NCBI GenBank assembly: GCA_021777105.1
Contig: JAIQZQ010000120.1
Span: forward strand, 1 to 37,822
DNA length: 37,822 nt
Direction: 5' to 3'
DNA from: Candidatus Anammoxibacter sp.
GTDB lineage: Bacteria > Planctomycetota > Brocadiia > Brocadiales > Anammoxibacteraceae
The notes under the pieces are model-generated. The model ran no database searches and was not told the DNA's origin. It worked only from the letters and a program-made list of their open reading frames with translations. Below are positions 29,396 to 37,822 of the stretch, in pieces (the stretch's first letter is position 1; each line of letters opens with the position of its first letter). A program made the translations under genes and the position numbers.

Positions 29396-31504
29396 CTACT
29401 GCGCAAACCTTTGTTTCACAAATGAGTATAGCCACTCTATAAAAAGGAATATTGGAATCAGGTAAAGGATAAACCGGGACAACTCTGTTATCTCGCGCTT
29501 TGACGTAACTGCTGATTTATCAGTTAAATGGTTTGTGTTGCTTTCGTCCTGGATGCTTTTGGTTAATCTCTCTTTTTGCATGGTAAGATTTGATTCGTTA
29601 TCATTAAACATGTTTGCCGTGAATATTTCATCTTTATCTTTGCGTTTAATAGTGTAGACCCCGGCGTGTTTAATTATTGTGTAGCCGGTGTTTTGAGATT
29701 CATTATCACGGTCGGTTTGGATATCATTTTCCTTTGCGCTTGCCGGGTTGGGTGTCTGAAATTCATCATCCAAAATATCGCGGACGGTTCCGTCATTTTT
29801 GACAACACTTAAACCTTTAAAGTTGTTATGATTGTTGATGTAAAACAAGGCTCCGGTTTTATGGAGCTCGTTAAACGGCAAGCCTTCGCCGCCATGAAGG
29901 CCTTGGCTTTCGCCAAGCGGACTGAGCCACTGAATCATATTAAGCGTCATAATCAGCGCCGGCAGATTGTTGGAGTCGGAGTAATCAAAATCTCCAAGAT
30001 CAAGACTCATTGTAATCGATTTTTTATTGCCCAGCATATTTGCGAATGCAAGGGGCAGGTTATTGCGCGCGCTTTGCCCTCTGGCCCCTTCCTGGCCAAA
30101 CAAAACATTGCCGGCCGCGTAGATTAAAATTTTTGAACCTTCGGGCGGGGTAAAAAGCATGGCGTCCCGGTTTTTAATGTTGTCTATATAATCAAGGTAT
30201 TTCATTGTTGGATGCGAATTGTCCCAATCCAGGATATGCACGTTTTCAATAACGCCTTTCGGCTCCAGAAATGCTGCCCAAAAGGCAGGGGCTCCATTGT
30301 TGCCAACGCTATTTCCCGTCCCTAGTTTATTGATGTTCGCCTTTTCTGCAAACTCCGGCGCAATAAAAAACGAATTAATATCAGGCTGTTTCAAGGGGAC
30401 AAATTGATGGTAAATGCATATATCAAAATCGGTTAAAACTTTTTCGTTATATGCGCCTGACGGTATGGTAGAAATCTTCAACTGTGGAAAGGCCTGTTCG
30501 AGTTTTTGAAATTCAGTTTTAAATTTAACGCTATCCGTGACCAGCAGGGCTTCTATGCGTTTTTTGCGTTTTTTTACAATGCCGTAAGCCGTATTATCTA
30601 CTTTCAGATTGTCGTCGGTCTCAATACGCGCTTTTAAAATGCCTGAAGACGGCAGGCTCCTTACCGTGACTGTCTTTTGTTCATAGCTTTTGAGGTTTAA
30701 ATCTTTAGCCAGCGCAGTTTTCTGTTGTAATGAAACAGTTAATTTAACCTTCTTTGGTTTGGCATCGTAATTTTTAAGCGTAACATACGCTTCATCGTTT
30801 TTGCTAAACATGTCCTGAAAGATATCAAATGATGATATAGCGACATTTGAGAATGACTCGGCAAAAGTCTTGCTCAACGCGGATTTCGGGTCAATGCCCT
30901 CTATCATATGCCGGTATTCATTAACTCCATGGTCCGTCAACACGTAGAGGCGGCTATCTTGAGCTTTTGCCATATATGACAGAGCCAGGCTTATACCGCC
31001 CTCGATGTCCGAGCCCGTGTCTGTGGGTTGAAGTTCATTTATTTTTTTTCTAAGGGCCTCTTTATCTTCCGTTAGTTCAATTATTGTTTGCGCTGATGAA
31101 TACGCGGATATTATCATCATTTTGTCCGCTGAACTCATCTCGTCGACAATGTTAAGCGTATAGTTTTTTGCCTGTTCAAAACGCGCGCCGTCCTTTTCAA
31201 TGGTCTGCATACTGGCGGATGAGTCGATAACGACGATGTTGTTATTGCCGCGCATTATTGAGATATCGGCAAACATGTACGGCCTTGCCAAAAACAGGGC
31301 CATAAGTATTATTAAAAGTATTTGCAGAAAAAAGAGCATGTTAAACCTGGGCGACCTGGAGCTTGCAATTTCGGAACTCAGCTCTTTCCACGGGATCATG
31401 CTGGAGACGTAAATAACGTTTGATCTCTTGTTATAAAAATATAGAAAGAGCACCGCGGAAATAACGGCTAGATAACTTAACGAGATTAAATTTAAGAGGC
31501 CCAT
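29396..31504 (-). CDS. BatA-like VWA membrane protein
   Basis: 702 residues. The BatA-type N-terminal TM pair (NLISLSYLAVISAVLFLYFY and MLFFLQILLIILMALFLARP) is followed by VWA domain 1: NIVVIDSSASMQ with an intact DxSxS site, then RLYVLTDHGVNEY. A long periplasmic beta-rich region and a final TM (FILYLIPIFLFIEWLYSF) complete it. In the family these proteins sit in the inner membrane next to DUF58 and MoxR partners. The gene overlaps nothing, with 38 bp to DUF58. There is no clear Shine-Dalgarno before the ATG. Confidence 0.88.
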   Translation of the reverse strand: MGLLNLISLSYLAVISAVLFLYFYNKRSNVIYVSSMIPWKELSSEIASSRSPRFNMLFFLQILLIILMALFLARPYMFADISIMRGNNNIVVIDSSASMQTIEKDGARFEQAKNYTLNIVDEMSSADKMMIISAYSSAQTIIELTEDKEALRKKINELQPTDTGSDIEGGISLALSYMAKAQDSRLYVLTDHGVNEYRHMIEGIDPKSALSKTFAESFSNVAISSFDIFQDMFSKNDEAYVTLKNYDAKPKKVKLTVSLQQKTALAKDLNLKSYEQKTVTVRSLPSSGILKARIETDDNLKVDNTAYGIVKKRKKRIEALLVTDSVKFKTEFQKLEQAFPQLKISTIPSGAYNEKVLTDFDICIYHQFVPLKQPDINSFFIAPEFAEKANINKLGTGNSVGNNGAPAFWAAFLEPKGVIENVHILDWDNSHPTMKYLDYIDNIKNRDAMLFTPPEGSKILIYAAGNVLFGQEGARGQSARNNLPLAFANMLGNKKSITMSLDLGDFDYSDSNNLPALIMTLNMIQWLSPLGESQGLHGGEGLPFNELHKTGALFYINNHNNFKGLSVVKNDGTVRDILDDEFQTPNPASAKENDIQTDRDNESQNTGYTIIKHAGVYTIKRKDKDEIFTANMFNDNESNLTMQKERLTKSIQDESNTNHLTDKSAVTSKREITELSRFILYLIPIFLFIEWLYSFVKQRFAQ

Positions 31505-31542
31505 GGTGTGTGTGACCGGCGTTTTACGTCAACCGGAGCTTA

Positions 31543-32463
31543 TTATTTGATGAATCCTAATTTGGGAAGTTCTTTTAACATGTAGTCTTCAAACTTTACA
31601 TCGGTTTTGGCAAGACTATACACAATCTTATTTGCCAGGCAAAATTGTTTTAAATCGTGAATATGGCGCTCAATCACTTCTTTATACTTCTTGCCGGCGG
31701 ATGATGACGGGTTTATTGTTTTTTTCTCATTTGTTTCAACATCGACGATTTGTCCCCGTTTTATATTTTTAAACGGATCTATCTCTCTGTTTCCAATAGT
31801 CTGAATGACTTTCACATCGTAATTCTTAAACCTGAGCAGGTTAAGCCCTTTTTTATAAATTTCAGGCTCTATCATAAAATCAGAAATAATTAAGACCGTG
31901 CCGCCTTTGCCCCTGTTTTTAAACAGATATTTTTTCAGAAAGCCGTAAAAATCTATCTGGCCGTCTGGAGTCAAATCATTTAGGAAATTGCTAACGCTGA
32001 AAATGCTGCTTCGTTTCCTCAAAAACGGCGTATAGTTCATATTGTTTTGACTGAGCAAATCTGAAAACGACGCCATTGTAACGGTGTTTTGATCGGACAG
32101 GCCAATGTAGCTGAAAGCTATGGCTATCTTTTTCAAATATTCAAACTTCTTGTCTTCAGGCGGAAAGGCCATTGACTTGCTGGAGTCAAGCAATATGTGG
32201 ATGGTAAGCTCAAGCTCTTCTTTAAACGTTTTGACCAGCAATTTATCTAAACGGCTATAAAGGTTCCAATCTATATACCTGATGTCGTCGCCGGGACTGT
32301 ATTTTTGATAATCGGCAAATTCAATGCTTGTGCCCTTTTTGTTTGCAGAGGCGTAATGCCCTTTTCTACTTCCATAATATAGTTTGTGGCACTCTATGCG
32401 CAGAGATTCCAGCTTTTTTAAGAACGCGGGTTCAAATAAATTTTTTAGCATTAACATCGGCAT
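31543..32463 (-). CDS. DUF58 protein of the MoxR system
   Basis: 306 residues, soluble. The DUF58 signature IEFADYQKYSPGDDIRYIDW followed by N..SRLDKLLVKTF is complete, and a VWA-like fold follows: HILLDSSKSM with the metal-site pattern, and GTVLIISDFM. DUF58 proteins are adaptors between MoxR ATPases and membrane VWA proteins. ATGs at residues 1, 3 and 5 are all possible starts. A short tandem TGGTTAC repeat occupies the 28-bp gap to moxR. Confidence 0.92.
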   Translation of the reverse strand: MPMLMLKNLFEPAFLKKLESLRIECHKLYYGSRKGHYASANKKGTSIEFADYQKYSPGDDIRYIDWNLYSRLDKLLVKTFKEELELTIHILLDSSKSMAFPPEDKKFEYLKKIAIAFSYIGLSDQNTVTMASFSDLLSQNNMNYTPFLRKRSSIFSVSNFLNDLTPDGQIDFYGFLKKYLFKNRGKGGTVLIISDFMIEPEIYKKGLNLLRFKNYDVKVIQTIGNREIDPFKNIKRGQIVDVETNEKKTINPSSSAGKKYKEVIERHIHDLKQFCLANKIVYSLAKTDVKFEDYMLKELPKLGFIK

Positions 32464-32491
32464 AATTGATTATCTGGTTACTGGTTACTGG

Positions 32492-33556
32492 TTATTTTTT
32501 TAAATCTTTAATAATGTGGCTTATAATCTCGCTTGATTTAATGTTTTCAGCGTCAGCCTCAAAGTTAAGCACCAGCCGGTGATTTAAAGCAGGGATTGCT
32601 ACGCTTTCAACGTCTTCAAAACTCACATTTGCCCTTCCGTCAAGAAGCGCCATAACTTTCGAGGCAAGCGCCAGCGCCTGTCCTCCCCTTGGGCTTGATC
32701 CGTAACTAATAAATTTAGAGGCAAGGCCGTTGTTATTGCCGTTGCTTCCCGCCGCTACATTTTTATTTTTTTCTTCGCCGGCGTCTTTAAGGTTGTTTAT
32801 GTATTCGCCGTCAATATTTTGCTCGGGATGTGTGGATATTATAAAGTTTACAATATAGTCTTCGATCTCGGACGACATTAACACCTCCCTTGCCAGCATT
32901 TTCATCTCCTGCACCCTGCTTGCCGCAATGTTGGGATCAAAGACTTTATTAATCTCGTTCTTTTCATTGCTGGTTGTGCGCTCCAAAATTGTCTTTAAAG
33001 CTTCATGACCCGGGCTTAAAACATTTAATTTAAAAAAGAACCGGTCTAATTGCGCTTCAGGTATTGGATATGTTCCCTCCATTTCAATAGGGTTTTGGGT
33101 TGCCAGAACAAAAAACGGATCTTCCAGCTTTGATGTGTTGCCCGCGATGGTGACCTGCTTCTCTTCCATTGCTTCCAGAAGGGCTGATTGCGTCCTTGGC
33201 GTTGCCCTGTTAATTTCATCGGCCAATATTATGTTGGCAAAGATCGGGCCCGGCGCAAATTTAAACTCTTTTCCGCCGCCATCCTTTTCAATAATTAATT
33301 GTGTGCCTAAAATGTCCGCGGGCATAAGGTCGGGCGTAAATTGAATCCTTTTAAAGTCAAAACCAAGCGCATTGCTAAGGGTCTTTACCAGAAGCGTCTT
33401 GCCTAAACCCGGCACGCCTTCAAGCAGAATATGTCCGCTTGAAAAAAACGCTATCAAAATATCACGCACTACGTCTTTATGCCCTACAATAACCTTTTCC
33501 ATCTCCCTGATTATTTTATAAAAATCATCTCTAAATCTATCAATTTCTTCAGACAT
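32492..33556 (-). CDS. MoxR-family AAA+ ATPase
   Basis: 354 residues. Walker A GVPGLGKT, QFTPDLMPADILGTQ, Walker B IILADEINRATPRTQSALLE, sensor 1 LATQNPIEMEGTYPIPEAQL and DRF, then the lid SSPRGGQALALASKVMALLDGR. The ATPase remodels or inserts cofactors into partner proteins with the DUF58/VWA partners. An extra Asn/Gly-rich insertion of about 30 residues (KNKNVAAGSNGNNNG) sits just before the SSPRG motif, longer than in typical MoxR. An AAGGA ribosome-binding site precedes the ATG. It is second in the operon, after the giant protein. Confidence 0.93.
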   Translation of the reverse strand: MSEEIDRFRDDFYKIIREMEKVIVGHKDVVRDILIAFFSSGHILLEGVPGLGKTLLVKTLSNALGFDFKRIQFTPDLMPADILGTQLIIEKDGGGKEFKFAPGPIFANIILADEINRATPRTQSALLEAMEEKQVTIAGNTSKLEDPFFVLATQNPIEMEGTYPIPEAQLDRFFFKLNVLSPGHEALKTILERTTSNEKNEINKVFDPNIAASRVQEMKMLAREVLMSSEIEDYIVNFIISTHPEQNIDGEYINNLKDAGEEKNKNVAAGSNGNNNGLASKFISYGSSPRGGQALALASKVMALLDGRANVSFEDVESVAIPALNHRLVLNFEADAENIKSSEIISHIIKDLKK

Positions 33557-33642
33557 CTAATTAATCCTTTTTATACATTGTGTTTGTTGAAAAATAATGC
33601 GACTGTTAAGCGAGTTTTCTAATCTTTCTTACTAATTCTTTT

Positions 33643-33699
33643 AATTCCCCCTCCATTGATGGGAGGGGTTAGGGAAGGGTGATAAGAATTTCTCAATTT
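33643..33699. repeat. Single end of element C within the MoxR operon
   Basis: AATTCCCCCTCCATTGATGG, then GAGGGGTTAGGGAAGGGTGA and TAAGAATTTCTCAATTT match the right end of the element at 11654-11862. It separates the giant gene from moxR and may uncouple or attenuate expression. Confidence 0.6.
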
Positions 33700-33719
33700 C
33701 GCTTATCTATAAAATTATT

Positions 33720-36700
33720 CTATTTATCTTTATTAATATACATGTTTTTTATAATTTTCTCATATTCTCCGGGTATTTGAGTGTTCTTTATAGCATTGTC
33801 GTCCGCTTGAACAGGGTTTGCGTCCGCCGCGCCGTCAACCTCTGCTACTGGAACCGCCCAGCTGCCCGGCGCCAGTTTTGTGCCGAATGAATCAACCTCT
33901 CTCATGCGCCCGCCTGTTTCGTCTTTCTCGCCTTCAATCGTTAATTCAAAATCGCGGCCGGCTGTTAAATCAATTGAATCCTCTTTAGGAGAGTAGAGTT
34001 TTTCAGCCGGCTTGCTTCCCGCCGCTCCCGGCGACGCGCCTTTATTGCCGGCCTGCGGTTTTTTAGCGTTGCCGCCTGAATCCCCTTTTGTCGAGGCTGT
34101 TTTCGCCTGTTCCATTGCTCCGGTTTTGCCGGGTTTCGGTCCTGCCTTAGACCCGGGGCTATCAGCTCCATCTGTTTTGCCGGAATTTTTTTTCCCGGCG
34201 GCTGTCTTAGTTTGATTAGAAGCGTTTGGCTTGTCAAAATTTTCTATTTTATTTTCAACCTTGTTTAAAAGGTTTGCAATATCTTCCTTTATAGCGTCTG
34301 TTTTCTCCTTAGCTCCTCCTGATTGTTGCGCCTCTTTCCCGGATGCGGTTTTTTTATCTTTTCCAGATGCGGTTTTTGTGTTTTGTCCTTTACTCTCTGC
34401 CGTCTTTTTTGAGCCGTCTGTTTTATCCTTTGTTTCGTTTTCTTTGCCGGCAAGTTTGTTGTCGCCTGGTTTTTGTTGATCAGCCGGACTTGATTGTGCC
34501 TTTTGCCCGGCGCTGTTAGCCGCGTCTTTCTTGTCCCCGGCGCCTTTTGTGTTTGTTGCCGCGTCTTTTTCATTTCCTGCTATTTTATTATCCGGGGTCT
34601 TTTTTGAGCCGTTTTTTGATGTCCCGTTTTTTTCAGTTTTAGAGGCGTCATTGCCTTTTGCCGCGTTTTTATTTTCTCCTGCTTTGTTTGCGTTTGCATC
34701 GCCGCCTTTTTGATTTCCTGCTATCTTATCACTCGAAGTCTCCTTTGAACCGCTTTTTGAGGCACCCGCATTTTCAGTTTTAGAGCCTTCATCGCCTTTT
34801 GCCGCGCCTTTCTTTTCTCCCGCGTTGTTTGTGTTTGCGTCGCCGCTTTTTTGATTTCCTGCGGTCTTATCATTGGAGGCATTTTTTGCGCCGCTTTTTG
34901 AAGCTCCTGCATTTTCAGTTTTAGAGGCGTCATTGCCATTTGCCGCGCTTTTATTTTCTCCCGTGTTGTTTGTGTTTGCGTCGTCGCCTTTTTGATTCTT
35001 GGCTATTTTATTATCCTGTGGCTCTTTTGATCCGCTTTTTAAATCGCCTGCTTTTTCAGCATTAGAGCCTTCCTTTCCTTTTGCCGCTCCTGATTCTTTT
35101 CCGCCGGCGTTATTGCTATCCTGTTTTTGTTTTTGTCCGTTTTTATCGGAGCCCGCTATTTTATTGTTGTTTGCCTGCTCTTTTTTACCGCTTTTATTGC
35201 TTGACGCCGGCGTTTCAGATTTGCTTCCGTCTGCGGTGGCGCCTGATCCCTCTTTGTTTCCATTTGCGTCCTTGCCCTGCTGTTTTGCTTGTTGGCCGGC
35301 GCTGTCAGACCTTGCGTTTTGCGGCAAACCGTTTTCAGGTTTTGGCGCGGATTGTTTTTGCTTTTCAGCTCCTGATTGATTTGCTGTTAGTTTTTGCCCG
35401 GCTGCTTTATCCGCGTCGCTTTGTCCTGCTTTCTCTTTTGCAGCTTTAAAAGTTTTGTCTCCGTTTTGGCCTTTACTGCCTGTCATGTCTTTTTTGTTTT
35501 TGTCGCCAGCTCCTTTATCCGCCAAACTTTGCCCGTCTGTTGTGCCGTCTCCTTTTTGTTTGCCGTCTGCAGCCGAGTCCTCTTTTTTATCGGTTCCTTC
35601 TTGTTTTCCAGTGCCGGTTTTTTCAGGGCCGGATGATTTTGCAGACGCGGATTTGTCCGCTGACTGTTCCGGACTATCTCCACTCCTGCCGTTCTTTTCG
35701 CTATTGTCCGTTAGTTTTTGAGGATCTTTTTCTTGCTGGTTAGCGCCGGATTTGTCGTTGCCGGCGGTTTGGTCTTTGTCCTTTTCTGCATTTGTTTTCT
35801 TTTGCGTGTTATCGTTTGCGTTTCTTTTGCTTATGTTTCTCCTGCTGGGAGGTCTCTTCATTTTTCCATATCTTTGGCGTGAAGCTCTCTTTGTTGTTGA
35901 TTTACCATCTCCGGTTGTGCCTTCGGTTGATTCGGCTCCTTTGCCGGCGCCGGCCTCGGATTGTTTATTGACATCGCCTTTTGACTGTTCGCCGGAGCTT
36001 TCTCCGCCCGCCAGTTTTGGCGATGTTCCCTGTGATTGTCCTTGTGATTGTCCGCTGTCTGAACCTTTGTTATCTTTTGCGCTTGACGCGCCGCTGCCGC
36101 TTTCTCCACTTTTTGAGGCTCTTTTATTGTCCGCTAAACTTTTGTTGCCGGCTTGTTGCCCGCTATTTTCATCTGTTTTGTCTGATGATTGAGAGCCGCC
36201 TGTTCCGCCTCCGGCTGTTTTACCTGCGCTGCCGGTGCCTTTGTTGTTGTTATTTCCCGCGGCTCCGCCTGATGAATCATCGCCGCCGCTTCCGCTAACT
36301 CCGGCCGGCGGCTTAAAATTCTTGTTTGTATTATTATTTGCGTTTCTGTTTTTTTGATTTTGCGAAGAGCCGTCTTTTGCGGCGCTTTTGTCCTGTTTTG
36401 CGCCGTTGCTATCCATTTTAGATTTGCCTGCGCCGGAGTCTGATTTTGACTTTGATCCTGCGTCCGCCGACTGTTGGTTGTTTTGACCTTGTTGGGAGCC
36501 GTCTTTTGTGGACGGTTGCGTGGATGAGCCGTCTTTGCCTTGGCCGGAAGCGTTTAATTTAAGATTATCTGGAGTGGAAGGGCTGCTTAACATTGAAAGC
36601 AATCGTTTTAATATGTCGTTAATATCCTTTTCAATCTTTTGTTTCTCTTTTTCTTCCGTTTCTTCCTTTTCTTCACCCGGCTTTTTGTCTTTGTCCTTTT

Positions 36701-37478
36701 TATCATTGGCGGCTAGTTTTTCATTTTCCGGCGGTTTTTTCTCCTCTTCCTTTTCGGTTTTTTTATTTTCCGGCGTAGGCGAGCTAACCGGTTCGGGGGG
36801 AGGCGTGGGCGTGGGTGCAAAGGTTGTGTTTAACATTGCCACATAGTTTTTTACAGGAAATTTCCGGTTAAATTCATCGCTGCCGATTAAAAACAGGGCC
36901 AGCCCAAATATGCCTGCCGCAATTATGAGGCTACGGGTTGACCACGCTGTTTTCCTTTTTAACGCTTTTGTTAGATCTTTATTGTTTAACGATACAACGA
37001 CATCGTTAATTAATGATTTATAAAGTTTGCCCTTTTTGCCGGATTTTGAAAACTCAAGGCTGGTGATTAGCCTCTCCTTCAACCCCATTTTTTTGTCAAC
37101 CAGCCGTATTATTTCTTCTCTGCTTAGGCCGCCGCGTATTGTTCTTATGACGGCATAAATTCCAAAAATAACAGGAGCCGCAATAAAACCCATTTTTAAA
37201 TATGATGTGATCTTATATAAATGACTGCAAATAAGAGCTATCAGCGCTGAAATAGCGGCAACAGCGGCAATTTTTAGAAATGTTTCTATGTATGAAAAAC
37301 GGTTATATTTGGCGTGGAGTGCGTCGCATTTAGCTAACAAATCCTTTTCAGCGGTCGCCTCATCCTGAGGCTCGGGGGCTGCTTTATTAGGTTCGCCGCT
37401 TCGAGACTGGTAATCGCGTAAAACGCTCTTAATTGTGTTGAATTTATCTTTATATTTGTAATTATTGTTGTTTTCCAT
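33720..37478 (-). CDS. Giant low-complexity membrane protein heading the MoxR/VWA operon
   Basis: 1252 residues from the ATG at 37478 (GAGCGGA upstream); a GTG at 37520 would add 14. N-terminal part (about 1-215): a helical start, three TM helices (IAAVAAISALIALICSHLY; MGFIAAPVIFGIYAVI; IIAAGIFGLALFLIG) and EEIIRLVDKKMGLKERLITS, a motif seen in DUF4175-like proteins of MoxR operons. A Pro-rich hinge follows (APTPTPPPEPVSSP). Then about 850 residues of Lys/Gly/Ser/Asn/Asp/Gln/Ala sequence with few hydrophobics. The folded C-terminus includes FELTIEGEKD, GSWAVPVAEVDG and IPGEYEKIIKNMYINK, like the usual ending of such proteins. It is first in the operon. Presumably the disordered region spans the periplasm or binds partners. 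Confidence 0.85.
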   Translation of the reverse strand: MENNNNYKYKDKFNTIKSVLRDYQSRSGEPNKAAPEPQDEATAEKDLLAKCDALHAKYNRFSYIETFLKIAAVAAISALIALICSHLYKITSYLKMGFIAAPVIFGIYAVIRTIRGGLSREEIIRLVDKKMGLKERLITSLEFSKSGKKGKLYKSLINDVVVSLNNKDLTKALKRKTAWSTRSLIIAAGIFGLALFLIGSDEFNRKFPVKNYVAMLNTTFAPTPTPPPEPVSSPTPENKKTEKEEEKKPPENEKLAANDKKDKDKKPGEEKEETEEKEKQKIEKDINDILKRLLSMLSSPSTPDNLKLNASGQGKDGSSTQPSTKDGSQQGQNNQQSADAGSKSKSDSGAGKSKMDSNGAKQDKSAAKDGSSQNQKNRNANNNTNKNFKPPAGVSGSGGDDSSGGAAGNNNNKGTGSAGKTAGGGTGGSQSSDKTDENSGQQAGNKSLADNKRASKSGESGSGASSAKDNKGSDSGQSQGQSQGTSPKLAGGESSGEQSKGDVNKQSEAGAGKGAESTEGTTGDGKSTTKRASRQRYGKMKRPPSRRNISKRNANDNTQKKTNAEKDKDQTAGNDKSGANQQEKDPQKLTDNSEKNGRSGDSPEQSADKSASAKSSGPEKTGTGKQEGTDKKEDSAADGKQKGDGTTDGQSLADKGAGDKNKKDMTGSKGQNGDKTFKAAKEKAGQSDADKAAGQKLTANQSGAEKQKQSAPKPENGLPQNARSDSAGQQAKQQGKDANGNKEGSGATADGSKSETPASSNKSGKKEQANNNKIAGSDKNGQKQKQDSNNAGGKESGAAKGKEGSNAEKAGDLKSGSKEPQDNKIAKNQKGDDANTNNTGENKSAANGNDASKTENAGASKSGAKNASNDKTAGNQKSGDANTNNAGEKKGAAKGDEGSKTENAGASKSGSKETSSDKIAGNQKGGDANANKAGENKNAAKGNDASKTEKNGTSKNGSKKTPDNKIAGNEKDAATNTKGAGDKKDAANSAGQKAQSSPADQQKPGDNKLAGKENETKDKTDGSKKTAESKGQNTKTASGKDKKTASGKEAQQSGGAKEKTDAIKEDIANLLNKVENKIENFDKPNASNQTKTAAGKKNSGKTDGADSPGSKAGPKPGKTGAMEQAKTASTKGDSGGNAKKPQAGNKGASPGAAGSKPAEKLYSPKEDSIDLTAGRDFELTIEGEKDETGGRMREVDSFGTKLAPGSWAVPVAEVDGAADANPVQADDNAIKNTQIPGEYEKIIKNMYINKDK
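34490..35045 (-). repeat. Tandem 47-residue repeats inside the giant protein gene
   Basis: About four units of 47 codons, each like KSGSK..S.DKIAGNQK, then GDANTNNAGE.K.AAKG and DASKTENAGAS. The copies differ by scattered substitutions, and unit 4 is the most divergent (KNGSKKTPDNKIAGNEK). The units are in frame and expand only the low-complexity region. Slippage or unequal crossing-over could change the length. Boundaries are approximate. Confidence 0.7.
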
Positions 37479-37638
37479 AATCCGCTCTATTATAGTGAAA
37501 ACCTGGCCGATATCTACCACAAAACTTGCGCAAAATTAGCGGTTTGTAATTTAACTCGGTGTATTGTAAACACTGCGATGTGTTGTTGCTGTTGAGAATG
37601 TTTTTTTATCGACTGCGCATTTGTTTGCGGCGATAATG

Positions 37639-37665
37639 ATTGTTATCCCATTTGAGGATAACAAT
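37639..37665. promoter_or_regulatory. Operator-like palindrome upstream of the MoxR operon
   Basis: ATTGTTATCC (37639-37648) and GGATAACAAT (37656-37665) are perfect 10-bp inverted repeats with a 7-bp spacer, about 160 bp before the giant gene. The half sites resemble a lac-type operator but no LacI-like gene is in the window. It could be a repressor site or an mRNA hairpin. No -35/-10 pair was clear nearby. Confidence 0.5.
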
Positions 37666-37698
37666 GGGTAGAAGCTGAAAGAATCAGGCTTTTAGCGT

Positions 37699-37822
37699 AT
37701 CTGTTCAGCGTATATATAACACGCCCCGTCCGCCAAGCGGCCACCCCTCTTTTTAGAGGGGATATTAAATCGGATTTATTTCCACAAAGTCCCCTCTAAT
37801 AAGAGGGGATTTAGGGGTGTGT
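37699..37822. mobile_element. Element B copy 3, cut by the window end
   Basis: ATCTGTTCAGCGTA starts the copy. The interior is the reverse complement of copies 1 and 2: CGCCCCGTCCGCCAAGCGGC, then CCCCTCTTTTTAGAGGGG and CCCCTCTAATAAGAGGGG. The other terminus lies beyond the window. Confidence 0.7.

Noticed and set aside
34012..36846. Many long open frames on the plus strand opposite the giant protein gene
   Set aside because: They mirror the Lys/Gly/Ser low-complexity codons of the minus-strand gene and read as Phe/Leu/Pro/Ser-rich strings with no domains or ribosome-binding sites.
1..37822. tRNA or rRNA genes
   Set aside because: No T-loop GGTTCGAATCC-like motif in a cloverleaf context and no rRNA sequence was seen; a covariance search was not possible here.

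Overview
The window is a moderately AT-rich chromosomal stretch of an uncultivated-looking bacterium. The evidence for a double-membrane envelope is an O-acetyltransferase pair for an exported polymer, a predicted secreted ankyrin protein and a large MoxR/VWA operon. LexA boxes have the GAAC-N4-GTTC form. The gene content would fit candidate phyla near Omnitrophota or the PVC group, but nothing here fixes the taxonomy. There are no rRNA genes, tRNAs, CRISPR arrays or transposase genes. Mobile activity shows instead as several families of small inverted-repeat elements (called A to E here) in almost every intergenic gap.

Layout. (1) 1-5.8 kb, minus strand: an MBOAT O-acetyltransferase, an SGNH-like partner and a secreted ankyrin protein. 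The ankyrin gene ends against the decayed 3' end of a second MBOAT gene. A rhodanese gene lies upstream. The SGNH and rhodanese genes each carry an apparent one-base homopolymer frameshift near their start. (2) 5.8-6.8 kb: nested palindromic repeats. (3) 6.8-15.6 kb: two small helical genes, then an SOS-mutagenesis region on the minus strand: lexA, a one-TM protein, an 84-aa protein, and dinB overlapping a dnaE2-type polymerase. A BglII-like restriction-modification pair and two inverted-repeat elements lie between lexA and dinB. The lexA promoter is near-consensus and carries two LexA boxes. (4) 15.7-18.5 kb: folC, an antitoxin-like gene without a toxin, and a nucleotidyltransferase with a small partner. 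(5) 18.7-21.5 kb: gene remnants, a Cys/His protein resembling CheD or N-terminal-Asn amidases, a small CxxC reading frame broken by a stop, and two tandem paralogues of an unrecognised family. (6) 21.5-24.1 kb: a TetR regulator under a consensus promoter with an operator in the spacer, a second operator, an SRPBCC protein and a carboxymuconolactone-decarboxylase-family protein. (7) 24.4-24.9 kb: hicBA. (8) 25.8-37.5 kb: an unrecognised 196-aa protein, then a five-gene minus-strand operon: a giant low-complexity membrane protein, MoxR, DUF58, a BatA-like VWA protein and a double-VWA protein.

The genes form recognisable working units: polymer O-acetylation, LexA-controlled error-prone repair, restriction-modification, TetR-controlled small enzymes, two or three toxin-antitoxin-type loci, and a MoxR/VWA chaperone-like envelope system. 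The least explained parts are the SOS-coupled small proteins, the 19.3-21.5 kb island, the giant protein heading the MoxR operon, and the inverted-repeat element families.
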